A stretch of 56,344 nucleotides of DNA, taken from assembly GCF_021555155.1 (NCBI RefSeq), contig NZ_JAKGBU010000004.1:1-56344 (forward strand). The letters are read 5' to 3'. Both the position numbers and the translations under genes were made by a program. Shown here in pieces: positions 13,090-20,840 of this stretch. Below the pieces are notes generated by a model. It did not search any database, was not told where the DNA came from, and saw only the letters and a list, made by a program, of their open reading frames with translations. The stretch comes from Rhizobium alarense. Its GTDB lineage: Bacteria > Pseudomonadota > Alphaproteobacteria > Rhizobiales > Rhizobiaceae. Every line of letters starts with the position of its first letter. Positions within the stretch are counted from its first letter, which is position 1.

Positions 13090-14673
13090 ATGACGACGGA
13101 CGATCAGACTGACGCCATTGCCTTTCTGGCCGCGGCGGCAACTCACGACCCGGGCAGGCCGCCGGAACAGATCGAGACGCACATTTCCCTGATAGCGCTC
13201 GCCGGCGACCGTGCGTTCAAGATGAAGAAGGCGCTGAAGCTCCCCTATGTCGATTTCTCGACGCCGACGATCCGCGAGGCGGCGTGCCGCAGGGAGGTCG
13301 AATTGAACGGGAAGACCGCACCCGGCCTCTATCTGGGCATCCGGCGCATCACCCGGAAGACCGACGGTGCACTCGAATGGAACGGGCAGGGCCCCCTGGT
13401 CGACTGCGTCGTGGAGATGCGACGGTTCGATCAGAACCTGCTTTTCGACCACATGGCCCAACGAGGAAAACTGACGCCGGAGCTGATGACGGAAACGGCG
13501 AGGATGATAGCCTCCTTTCACCGCCGGGCTCCCGTCGTTGTCACCGGCGAGGGGGCCGGGAACATTGCCGCGGTCCTGGACATTAATGATGCCGGATTCG
13601 CCACGAGCCATATCTTCGAGGCCGCCGAAGTTGATGCACTCGGGCAGAAATTTCGGGCGAAGCTCGTGCGGCATGCGGTCCTGCTTGACCATCGCGCCCG
13701 CAACGGCCGGCTGCGCCGCTGCCATGGCGATCTTCACCTGCGCAACATCTGTTTGCTTGAAGGCAAACCCTGCCTTTTTGACTGCATCGAGTTTAACGAC
13801 GCTATCGCAACCGTCGATGTTCTCTACGATCTCGCCTTCCTGCTGATGGATCTCTGGCACAGGGGCTTCGAGGATCTTTCGAACCTTGTGATGAACCGTT
13901 ATCTGGACGTGACGGACGACGAAGACGGCTTTTGCCTGATGCCTTTCTTCATGGCGATACGCGCCGCGGTACGGGCCCATGTCACCGCCACGCAGGCCGA
14001 AGAACCCGGACAGGACGCCGCGCGGCTGGAGGCGGAAGCGAGGGGTTATTTCGAGCTGGCGCATGTGCTGCTTGAGGGACAGCCCCCGGTGCTGATCGCG
14101 ATCGGAGGCCTCAGCGGTTCAGGCAAGACGACGGTTGCGGACCACCTGGCATCGCGGGTCGGCGCGCCGGCGGGAGCACGCGTCATCGAGAGCGACCGTA
14201 TCCGCAAAGCCTTGCACGGTGTTTCCGCGGAAACGCGGCTGCCGTCGGAAGCCTACCGCCCGGCGATGTCCGAGACGGTCTATCGGGAAATGGCGTGCCA
14301 CGCCGCATCGATCCTCGCGCAGGGTGGCTCGGTTGTCGCTGATGCGGTTTTCGACGACGCATTCAATCGGCGGCGGATCGAGGAGGCTGCCGAGGCGAGT
14401 GGCGCTGCCTTCAGCGGCGTCTGGCTCGACGTGGATCCGCCGGTCCTGATGGCACGGGTGCTAAGCCGCAAGGGCGGCCCTTCGGATGCGGATCAGCGAG
14501 TGCTCGCTGCGCAACTTGCCCGCCAGGCCGGCGGAGCTGACGGGACCATGTGGCGGAAACTCGACGCGTCAGCACCCCTGGAGCAGGTGATTGCAGGCAT
14601 TCTGCGCAGCGACGGCCGCGCAAAGCGTGCGAGCGGGCGGTCGGAGACGCCGGCTCAGGTCTCGAACACATGA
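13090..14673 (+). CDS. aminoglycoside-phosphotransferase-like / P-loop kinase fusion
   Basis: A 527-residue two-domain protein. The N-terminal half is APH/choline-kinase-like: RAFKMKKALKLPYVDF carries the ATP-binding Lys, and HGDLHLRN (212-219) with FDCIEFND gives the catalytic Asp and metal-binding residues. The C-terminal half is a zeta-toxin/gluconokinase-type P-loop kinase with Walker A GGLSGSGKT (339-347) and a downstream ESDRIRK. Such fusions are widespread in rhizobia and mycobacteria beside low-oxygen genes; their substrates are unknown and the antibiotic name is only a fold label. A GGGAGG site precedes the ATG. The gene is divergent from the pta-ackA-xfp operon and shares its regulatory interval. 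Confidence 0.85.
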   Translation: MTTDDQTDAIAFLAAAATHDPGRPPEQIETHISLIALAGDRAFKMKKALKLPYVDFSTPTIREAACRREVELNGKTAPGLYLGIRRITRKTDGALEWNGQGPLVDCVVEMRRFDQNLLFDHMAQRGKLTPELMTETARMIASFHRRAPVVVTGEGAGNIAAVLDINDAGFATSHIFEAAEVDALGQKFRAKLVRHAVLLDHRARNGRLRRCHGDLHLRNICLLEGKPCLFDCIEFNDAIATVDVLYDLAFLLMDLWHRGFEDLSNLVMNRYLDVTDDEDGFCLMPFFMAIRAAVRAHVTATQAEEPGQDAARLEAEARGYFELAHVLLEGQPPVLIAIGGLSGSGKTTVADHLASRVGAPAGARVIESDRIRKALHGVSAETRLPSEAYRPAMSETVYREMACHAASILAQGGSVVADAVFDDAFNRRRIEEAAEASGAAFSGVWLDVDPPVLMARVLSRKGGPSDADQRVLAAQLARQAGGADGTMWRKLDASAPLEQVIAGILRSDGRAKRASGRSETPAQVSNT

Positions 14674-15135
14674 CGTCCGGGCGCTGGTTCCAAAGCCGGA
14701 TGTTCATCTGCCTGCCGAGCCGCTCCAGCCAGACCGGCCACCACGAGCCTGGCTTTTCGAAGGCCTACCTTCACGCCATAAATTAGCTCGGTCTCGACCG
14801 AGGTGGAAGCCATGGAGAACCAACGCGATGCCGATACCGATCCCGCCGCCCACCCCTCGAAATGCCCCTCCCTGCCCATAAAAATGGAGGGCAAGGAGCG
14901 GGGCGGGGCAGTCGGTCCCACGTCCCCTTCGGGCCACGATGTCGAAGCTCCTGCGGCTGCCGCGGTTCTGCTCCTTGCATGTCGAGAATTCCCGAAATCC
15001 CGGCCGGCGCTATGCTGATTTCTCCGATGCTCTTCATTTTTGCATGATCGCGCCTGCCGACCACAGAGCGGGCAGGCCCGCGATCTGTTTCCTGCAGCGG
15101 CTGCATCTTGCAATTTCACTGTGTGCAGATTAAAT
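14674..15135. other. intergenic region, no convincing gene
   Basis: About 460 bases follow the kinase fusion. The interval holds a short inverted repeat (CTCGGTC-TC-GACCGAG, 14787-14802) without a T run. After it comes a GAGGTGG-preceded ATG at 14812 that opens a 68-codon frame to 15018. Its first 19 residues, MENQRDADTDPAAHPSKCP, look protein-like and faintly recall a catalase-peroxidase N-terminus; the rest is low-complexity and unconvincing. It may be the stump of a lost gene. Nothing else is seen. Confidence 0.4.
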
Positions 15136-15151
15136 GTGGTTACGTAACCAC
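15136..15151. promoter_or_regulatory. 16-bp perfect palindrome, likely toxin-antitoxin operator
   Basis: GTGGTTACGTAACCAC is an exact palindrome ending 18 bases before the antitoxin ATG. Phd/YefM antitoxins bind such palindromes in their own promoters, so this is the probable autoregulatory site. Confidence 0.65.
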
Positions 15152-15169
15152 GAATGTTGGAGGCTCGCC

Positions 15170-15424
15170 ATGACCGTCACCACGCTTTCAGGACGAGAAC
15201 TCAATCAGGACCTTGGCCGGGCAAAGCGCGCAGCCAAGGATGGACCTGTCATCATTACAGACAGAGGACGGCCTGCGCACGTCCTCCTGTCGTTCGACGA
15301 GTACAAGCGGCTTACGGGCAAAATGCGGACGCTAGGTGACATGCTGGCAGCGCCGGGAGCGGACGATGTTGACTTGCCGCTCCCGCAGCGCACCGAACAC
15401 GCCCGACCGGTCGACCTGTCCTAA
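15170..15424 (+). CDS. Phd/YefM-family antitoxin
   Basis: An 84-residue DNA-binding antitoxin. The N-terminal MTVTTLSGRELNQDLGRAKR and the following GPVIITDRGRPAHVLLSFDEY form the Phd/YefM beta-alpha fold that dimerises on DNA; the charged C-terminal tail (about 58-84) would wrap the toxin. TGGAGG lies seven bases before the ATG; an in-frame ATG at 15134 would read through the operator and is less likely. The stop overlaps the toxin start (TAATG). The partner has a PIN domain, a known mixed pairing also seen in many rhizobial FitAB/VapBC-like loci. Confidence 0.85.
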   Translation: MTVTTLSGRELNQDLGRAKRAAKDGPVIITDRGRPAHVLLSFDEYKRLTGKMRTLGDMLAAPGADDVDLPLPQRTEHARPVDLS

Positions 15425-15849
15425 TGCTGTTGCTCGATACCAATGTCGTGTCCGAGCTGCGCAGGGTCGCGAGCGGCAAGGCTGATCCCAATGTCGTGGT
15501 CTGGAACGAAGCCGTCGACCCGGCCGAGACCTTCATTTCATCTGTCGTCCTGCATGAACTGGAGATTGGCGTTCGGCTGGTGGAGCATAATGATCCAGCT
15601 GCCGGGAGGGTGTTGCGCAACTGGCTGGAAAATGCCGTTCTCACAGCGTTTTCCGGCCGCATCCTGCCCCTGGACGAGGCGGCGGCCGTTCAGGCGGCCC
15701 AATGGCATGTACCCAATCCCAAACCGATCAATGACGCCTATATTGCGGCGACAGCCTTTACCCATCGTATGACGCTGGTCACGCGCAACGTTAAGGATTT
15801 CGAGGGCATGGGCGTTGCACTCGTGAATCCGTGGGATCTTTCGACGTAG
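15424..15849 (+). CDS. PIN-domain ribonuclease toxin (VapC/FitB family)
   Basis: A 141-residue PIN-domain protein. Acidic metal ligands are visible in LLLDTNVVSELRR (D5), in the LHELEIGV region (Glu) and in NDAYIAATAFTHRMTLVTRN near the end, the standard quartet for Mg2+-dependent RNA cleavage. The closest recognisable group is FitB/VapC proteins of alphaproteobacteria, with DTNVVSE near the start and NVKDFEGMG near the end. Its ATG shares a base with the antitoxin stop, so the pair is coupled. The target RNA is unknown. Confidence 0.88.
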   Translation: MLLLDTNVVSELRRVASGKADPNVVVWNEAVDPAETFISSVVLHELEIGVRLVEHNDPAAGRVLRNWLENAVLTAFSGRILPLDEAAAVQAAQWHVPNPKPINDAYIAATAFTHRMTLVTRNVKDFEGMGVALVNPWDLST

Positions 15850-15890
15850 CATTCCTGCGATTCCACGGTGATCGTTCGCTCTGTTCGGAC

Positions 15891-15922
15891 GTCGCCTCCC
15901 TCGCGGGGGCGTGGATCGAAAC
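15891..15922 (+). repeat. solitary type I-C CRISPR-repeat-like sequence
   Basis: The 32 bases begin GTCGCCTCCCTCGCGGGGGC and end GTGGATCGAAAC. This is the form of type I-C repeats (GTCGC...GCGGGGGCGTGGAT.GAAAC), including the seven-pair stem CGCCTCC/GGGGGCG with one G-T wobble and the GAAAC end. No second copy is found in the next 100 bases and there are no cas genes in the window. It is therefore an orphan or relic repeat, not an array. The 30-40 bases after it could be one old spacer. Confidence 0.5.
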
Positions 15923-16095
15923 GAGGACGGTATCCGGCGGAACGTTGTCGGACGTGCGGAAGAAGCGCCTGAAGTAATGTGCGGACACTTTGCCAATGAG
16001 ACCTGTGCGCGGAGATTTATAGACGGCTGAATTATGGATGATTCAATTCCTTTGTCGAATGATGGAGGTGTGTGGTGAGCCGTCGCAGGATTGGG

Positions 16096-16447
16096 CAGGA
16101 AGCATTCGGGTGAAGACCGGCACGCTTGTCGATGCGACGATTGTTGCTTCGGCAAGTGAAGATGATGGCGAGGGTCATTGGGTCGAGCACAAGGGTCGCC
16201 CGGCGGTCCGTGGCTTCAAGGCCCATGTCGGCGCCGACGCCGAAATCCGAGCACGTCTCGATGCCTGGAACCAACCGATCCACCGGATCCGCGGTCGGAT
16301 CGGGACGATCTTCGGCACATGGAAACGAAGCCATGGCCTGCGCCGGATGCAATGGCGAGGGCTAGCAAAGGCGGCGTTCAAATTCGCCTGACCGCTATCG
16401 CCTACAATATGAAGCGGGGTTTGAAGGCCCTTGCCGCGGCCGGATAG
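16096..16447 (+). pseudogene. IS5-family transposase remnant
   Basis: The frame gives VKTGTLVDATIVASASEDDG and then GRPAVRGFKAHVGADA, a standard part of IS5/IS1031-type transposases. It then jumps directly to a C-terminal segment (NQPIHRIRGRIGTIFGTWKR, SHGLRRMQWRGLAKAA), so the middle of the DDE domain is deleted. A frameshift near 16370 puts the last part (VQIRLTAIAYNMKRGLKALA) in another frame. No start codon for an intact protein is visible and no terminal repeats were identified. The product cannot be active. Confidence 0.8.
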
Positions 16448-16850
16448 GCCGTAGAGCGACACGCCGGACAATCCGTCGTCCAACCAAGGCGCATCGGAGC
16501 GACAAAGGTCGCCACATATCGCTTCCAGCCTGCGAAAATGCAGGAAATTCAATCGGAAAACTCCTCCGCGTGCAGGTCTCATAGCCAACGTGGTCGTGTT
16601 GAAACACCACAAAGAAGAAGGATCGCCGACAAGGTATTCGGCAGCGACGTCATCGTGGCCGACCTCAACGAGCGTGGCGCCAGGATCGTCATCTCTCAGC
16701 GCCGCGCTCGCAACAGTGCGCGAAGCCCGCCGGCGATGAACTCCCGAATGTCGTCCTCGGTAGCGGTGATTTCGTCGAAAAGGCCTTCTCTTCCGTCGGC
16801 TCCGTCGCGCCTGACGCCTCGCGCCGCGGAATGGTTGTCCTGTAGGCCGG
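16448..16850. other. intergenic scar with transposase debris
   Basis: About 400 bases without a credible gene. On the plus strand at 16619-16690 a short peptide (IADKVFGSDVIVADLNERGA, then RIVISQRR) resembles another IS5-type DDE segment. On the minus strand 16696-16840 reads FDEITATEDDIREFIAGGLR before a stop; it could be the C-terminal end of some lost gene but is not recognised. Confidence 0.45.
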
Positions 16851-17576
16851 CTAGCGGCCGGACTTTTCGCGCCAGGCGGCGTAGTCTGCCTGGGCCTTCT
16901 CGGTCGTCGGCGGATAGAGGCCGATCACGACGGCCCCCTCGAGTACCTGTTCCAGCACGAAATCCTCGAAGCTCTCCATGCCGGTGCACTCCTCGGCGAT
17001 CTCGTCGACAAGATGCGCGGGAATAACCATGACGCCGTCGGCGTCACCAAGCATGACGTCGCCGGGGAAGACCGCGACATCGCCACAGGAGATCGGCACG
17101 TTAATGTCGAGTGCCTCGTGCAGCGTCAGATTGGTCGGTGCCGAGGGATTCTGGCAGTAGGCGGGCATGTCGAGCCGTCCGATGCCTTCGCAGTCCCTGA
17201 AGCCACCGTCCGAGACGATGCCGGCACCGCCGCGGATCGCAAGTCGCGTCACGAGGATGGAGCCGGCGGAAGCCGCGCGCGCATCCTTGCGGCTGTCCAT
17301 CACCAGCACCCAGCCTTCCGGGCAGGTTTCGATCGCCACGCGCTGCGGATGATCCGCATTTCGGAAGACGGTGATCGGATTGCGGTCCTCGCGCGCCGGG
17401 ATGTAGCGCAGCGTGAAGGCCTGGCCGACCATGTTGACGCCCTTCCAGGCGACGGGCCGGACGTTATGGACGAACTGGTTGCGCAGTCCGCGCTTGTAGA
17501 GCGCGGTGGCGACAGAGGCGGTCGATACCGTCATGAGACTGGCGCGGGTTTCGGCGGAAAGGACGTAGTCGGTCAT
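16851..17576 (-). CDS. RraA-family protein, likely 2-oxo-acid aldolase
   Basis: A 241-residue protein of the RraA/HMG-aldolase family. The core GGAGIVSDGGFRD (with D123, R127 and D128) is the metal and pyruvate binding signature of class II aldolases such as 4-hydroxy-4-methyl-2-oxoglutarate aldolase. RNase E inhibitors share the fold but usually lack the aldolase residues. Placed four bases after a sugar-acid dehydratase, it probably cleaves the 2-oxo-3-deoxy product to pyruvate and an aldehyde. That is inference from context. The start at 17576 has GAGG five bases upstream; 17591 is an alternative with no visible site. It is the last gene of the first TRAP operon. Confidence 0.8.
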   Translation of the reverse strand: MTDYVLSAETRASLMTVSTASVATALYKRGLRNQFVHNVRPVAWKGVNMVGQAFTLRYIPAREDRNPITVFRNADHPQRVAIETCPEGWVLVMDSRKDARAASAGSILVTRLAIRGGAGIVSDGGFRDCEGIGRLDMPAYCQNPSAPTNLTLHEALDINVPISCGDVAVFPGDVMLGDADGVMVIPAHLVDEIAEECTGMESFEDFVLEQVLEGAVVIGLYPPTTEKAQADYAAWREKSGR

Positions 17577-17595
17577 GGTTGCCTCGGACATTGGG

Positions 17596-19332
17596 TCAGT
17601 TGATGGCCGGCTCGTCCACCGGACGGCCGTAGTCGGTTTTCAGGAAATCGAAGTCGCAGCCCTTGTCGGCCTGCTCGATGTGCTTCGAGAACATGACGCC
17701 GTAGCCGCGACCGTAGCGCGGTTCCGGCGCCATCCAGGCGGCGCGGCGGGCTGCGAGTTCCGTTGGGTCAACGAGCATGTCGAGCCGGCGGTCCGGAATG
17801 TCGAGCTCCACCATGTCGCCTGTCTTCAGGAGCGCCAGCGGGCCGCCGACATAGGCCTCCGGCGCGACATGCAGCACACAGGCGCCGAAGGAGGTGCCGG
17901 ACATGCGCGCATCCGAAATGCGGACCATGTCGCGCAAGCCCAATTTCAAAAGCGCTTTCGGCATCGGGATCATGCCCCATTCCGGCATGCCGGGGCCGCC
18001 CTGCGGGCCGGCATTGCGCAGCACGAGCACGGTGTCCGGCGTCATCGGATGGTCGGGATCGTCGATGATCGCCTTGAGGTCGGCATAGCTGTCGGCGACG
18101 AGCGCCGGGCCGCGATGGCGGTGGAATTTCGGATCGCAGGCGGCAGGCTTGATGACGGCGCCGTCCGGGCAGAGATTGCCTTTCAGCACGGCAAGCGAGC
18201 CCTCGTGATAGACGGGATCCGACAGCGGACGGATGACGTCGTCGTTCCAGATTTTCACCTCCTCGAGCCCCTCTGTGAGCGGCCGGCCGCTCACGGTGAT
18301 CGCCGAACTATCGAGCTTGCCGCCGAGCTGCTTCATGAGCGCGCGCAGGCCCCCGGCATAGTAGAAATCCTCCATCAGATAGGTGGAGCCGGAGGGGCGG
18401 ATATTGGCGATGACCGGCGTGGTGCGGCCGATCCGGTCGAGATCATCCAGTTCGAGGGGAACACCGGCGCGGCGCGCCATGGCGATCAGGTGGATGATGG
18501 CATTGGTCGAGCAGCCGGTCGCCATCGCCACCGTGACGGCGTTTTCCACCGCCGCCGGCGTGACGACCTGGTCGGGCGTCAGATCCTCCCAGACCATTTC
18601 GACGATGCGCCGGCCGCACTGGGTCGACATGCGCTGGTGGTTGGCGTCGGCCGCTGGAATGGAGGATGCGCCGGGCAGCGTCAGGCCCATGGCCTCGGCG
18701 ATCGCCGTCATGGTGGAGGCGGTGCCCATCGTCATGCAGTGACCGTAGGAGCGCGCGATGCCGCCCTCGATGCCCTGCCATTCCTCCTTGGAAATCGTGC
18801 CGGCGCGGCGTTCGTCCCAGTATTTGAAACCGTCCGTGCCGGAGCCGAGATACTTGCCGGCATAGTTGCCGCGCAGCATCGGACCGGCGGGCAGGAAGAC
18901 GAAGGGCAGGGCCATGCTGAGCGCACCCATGACGAGACCGGGCGTGGTCTTGTCGCAGCCGCCCATCAGCACTGCGCCGTCGATCGGATGGGAGCGCAGC
19001 AGTTCCTCCGTCTCCATCGCCAGCATGTTGCGGTAAAGCATCGTCGTCGGCTTGACGAAATTCTCCGAGAGCGACAGCGCCGGCAGTTCCATCGGGAAAC
19101 CGCCCGCCTGCAGCACGCCGCGCTTCACCCATTCGACGCGGTCCTTGAAATGCATGTGGCAGGGCTGGGCGTCGGACCAGGTATTGAGGATGGCGATGAT
19201 CGGCTTGCCTTCCCAGTCGGCCGGATCGTAGCCCATCTGCATGGTGCGCGAGCGATGGCCGAAGGAACGCTGGTCGTCCGGCACCATCCATCGGGCGGAG
19301 CGGAGCTGGTCATAGGTTTTGCGGGGCTTCAT
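17596..19332 (-). CDS. IlvD/EDD-family sugar-acid dehydratase
   Basis: A 578-residue Fe-S dehydratase. Three cluster cysteines are visible: C58 in NTWSDAQPC, C126 in MGGCDKTTPG and C199 in SYGHCMTMGTAST. The spacing is that of the [2Fe-2S] L-arabinonate dehydratase type (C59/C127/C200). The C-terminal ISDARMSGTSFGACVLH holds the conserved Ser thought to be the catalytic base. The overall sequence is closer to pentonate dehydratases than to dihydroxy-acid dehydratase of branched-chain amino acid synthesis. The expected reaction is loss of water from a C4-C6 aldonate to give a 2-oxo-3-deoxy acid. The ATG lies two bases after the stop of a small membrane protein gene. The real substrate is unknown. 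Confidence 0.88.
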   Translation of the reverse strand: MKPRKTYDQLRSARWMVPDDQRSFGHRSRTMQMGYDPADWEGKPIIAILNTWSDAQPCHMHFKDRVEWVKRGVLQAGGFPMELPALSLSENFVKPTTMLYRNMLAMETEELLRSHPIDGAVLMGGCDKTTPGLVMGALSMALPFVFLPAGPMLRGNYAGKYLGSGTDGFKYWDERRAGTISKEEWQGIEGGIARSYGHCMTMGTASTMTAIAEAMGLTLPGASSIPAADANHQRMSTQCGRRIVEMVWEDLTPDQVVTPAAVENAVTVAMATGCSTNAIIHLIAMARRAGVPLELDDLDRIGRTTPVIANIRPSGSTYLMEDFYYAGGLRALMKQLGGKLDSSAITVSGRPLTEGLEEVKIWNDDVIRPLSDPVYHEGSLAVLKGNLCPDGAVIKPAACDPKFHRHRGPALVADSYADLKAIIDDPDHPMTPDTVLVLRNAGPQGGPGMPEWGMIPMPKALLKLGLRDMVRISDARMSGTSFGACVLHVAPEAYVGGPLALLKTGDMVELDIPDRRLDMLVDPTELAARRAAWMAPEPRYGRGYGVMFSKHIEQADKGCDFDFLKTDYGRPVDEPAIN

Positions 19333-19336
19333 CGAT

Positions 19337-19510
19337 CTATCCCGTGAATGCGAAGGTGAACCAGACGAGGATCGCGGTGGCGACCGTGCCGACGATCTCC
19401 GGCCAGTTGCCGAAATCGGGTTCCGCCGCCTCATCGACCGCGAATTCCTCCGGCGCGATGTCTTCGTCGCCCCGCATCAGGTCCCGGTTGAGGTTCTTGT
19501 CGTCGGTCAT
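19337..19510 (-). CDS. small single-pass membrane protein, 57 residues
   Basis: A short gene in the 180-base gap between the TRAP large permease and the dehydratase. It has a strong GGAGG site eight bases before the ATG and ends in a TAG two bases before the dehydratase start. The product begins MTDDKNLNRDLMRGDEDIAP, is acidic for 36 residues, and ends with one hydrophobic helix (IVGTVATAILVWFTFAFTG). This suggests an N-in or N-out tail-anchored protein. It is not a recognised family. Its fixed place in the operon suggests an accessory part of the transporter or of the dehydratase. Confidence 0.6.
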   Translation of the reverse strand: MTDDKNLNRDLMRGDEDIAPEEFAVDEAAEPDFGNWPEIVGTVATAILVWFTFAFTG

Positions 19511-19523
19511 GGTGCAAGCCTCC

Positions 19524-20840
19524 TCAATTCAGCAGCGTCGGGATGAAGAGCGCGATCTGCGGGATGAACAGCACCAGCGTCAGCCCGAGCACCTGAAGGG
19601 CGATGAAGGGCAGAACGGCGACAAAGATATCCTGCAGGCTGATCTCCTTCGGCGCCACCGATTTCAGGAAGAAGCAGGCGGGGCCGAAGGGCGGCGACAG
19701 ATAGTAGATCTGGATGTTCATCGCGAAGAGCACGCCGAACCAGATCGGATCGAAGCCGAGATCGATGACCACCGGCGCGAAGATCGGCACCGTGATGAAG
19801 AGGATCGCGATCCATTCGAGGAAGGTGCCGAGCACCATGACGATCAGCATCATCACGATGATGACGGCGATCGGCGGGACGTCGAGCGAGGTCAGGATGC
19901 CGCGCAGGAAATCGCCGCCGCCGATGCGGTTGTAGATGCCGATCAGCGCCACGGCGCCGAGCACCAGCCAGATGATGGAACCGACCGTCAGAACCGTCTG
20001 GCGCATGGCGTCGCGCGCCTTGACCCAGGTCAGTTCCTGCCGGACGGCCGCGACGACGAGCGCGCCGACCGCGCCGACCGCTGCCGCCTCGGTGACGGTG
20101 GCGATGCCGGAATAGATGACGCCGAGGACGGCACCGATCAGGCTGCCCGGCAGGATGACGCCTTTCAGGAACGGCAGGCGTTTGACGAAGGGCAGGCCGG
20201 TTTCCGGAATGTCGTATATCGGGGCGAGCGCCGGATTGAGCCGCACGCGCACGAGGATGTAGAGGATGTAAAGCGAGGCGAGCAGCAGGCCGGGACCGAT
20301 CGAGGCAGCGAAGAGCTTGGTGATCGAGACCTGCGCGGCAAGCCCGTAGACGATTAGCACGACGGATGGCGGGATCAGGGTCGCCAGCGCGCCTGCGGCG
20401 CAGATGATGCCGATCGCAAGCTTCTTGTCATAGCCGAGGCGCAGCATCTGCGGCAGCGCGATGAGACCCAGCATGACGATCTCGCCGCCCATGATGCCGG
20501 ACATGGCGGCGAGCACGACGGCGACGATACAGGTCTGCACGCCGACCGAGCCGCGGAAGCGTCCGCCCATGATCGCCATCGACTCGAAGAGCGAGTGCGC
20601 GATGCCGGAGCGTTCCAGGATATTCGCCATGAAGACGAAGAAGGGGACGGAGATCAGCTCGTATTTGTGCAGCACCTCGGTGACATTGGCCGAGACGATG
20701 AAGAAGCCGGCCCGTTCGCCGAAATAGAGGATCGCGGTGCCGAGCGAGACGATCAGCGTCGTGATGCCGAGCGGGATGCCGATCGCCATCAACGCCAACA
20801 GCGAGACGACGATGAGGATGGTGATATATTCAATGCCCAC
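19524..20840 (-). CDS. TRAP transporter large permease (DctM family)
   Basis: A 438-residue membrane protein with about twelve hydrophobic segments and the DctM signatures: VSVPFFVFMANILERSGIA near the N-terminus and PPSVVLIVYGLAAQVSI in the middle. DctM couples Na+ flow to uptake of the acid delivered by the binding protein. The start is GTG at 20840, inside the last codons of the small permease gene, with AAGGGGA upstream; the overlap of eleven bases shows translational coupling. It belongs to the operon dctP-dctQ-dctM-small protein-dehydratase-aldolase, so it likely imports the acid that the dehydratase uses. Confidence 0.9.
   Translation of the reverse strand: MGIEYITILIVVSLLALMAIGIPLGITTLIVSLGTAILYFGERAGFFIVSANVTEVLHKYELISVPFFVFMANILERSGIAHSLFESMAIMGGRFRGSVGVQTCIVAVVLAAMSGIMGGEIVMLGLIALPQMLRLGYDKKLAIGIICAAGALATLIPPSVVLIVYGLAAQVSITKLFAASIGPGLLLASLYILYILVRVRLNPALAPIYDIPETGLPFVKRLPFLKGVILPGSLIGAVLGVIYSGIATVTEAAAVGAVGALVVAAVRQELTWVKARDAMRQTVLTVGSIIWLVLGAVALIGIYNRIGGGDFLRGILTSLDVPPIAVIIVMMLIVMVLGTFLEWIAILFITVPIFAPVVIDLGFDPIWFGVLFAMNIQIYYLSPPFGPACFFLKSVAPKEISLQDIFVAVLPFIALQVLGLTLVLFIPQIALFIPTLLN

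Noticed and set aside
14655-15119. 154-codon minus-strand frame in the gap before the toxin-antitoxin pair
   Set aside because: No ribosome site, Arg/Ala-rich composition and a different frame pattern from real genes nearby.
15891-16000. A CRISPR array
   Set aside because: Only one repeat-like unit is present; no second copy follows at spacer distance and no cas genes are visible.
17575-19347. 590-codon open frame on the plus strand opposite the dehydratase
   Set aside because: Composition is His/Arg/Gly-rich and no motif is present, while the minus strand encodes a full IlvD/EDD protein with all cluster cysteines.
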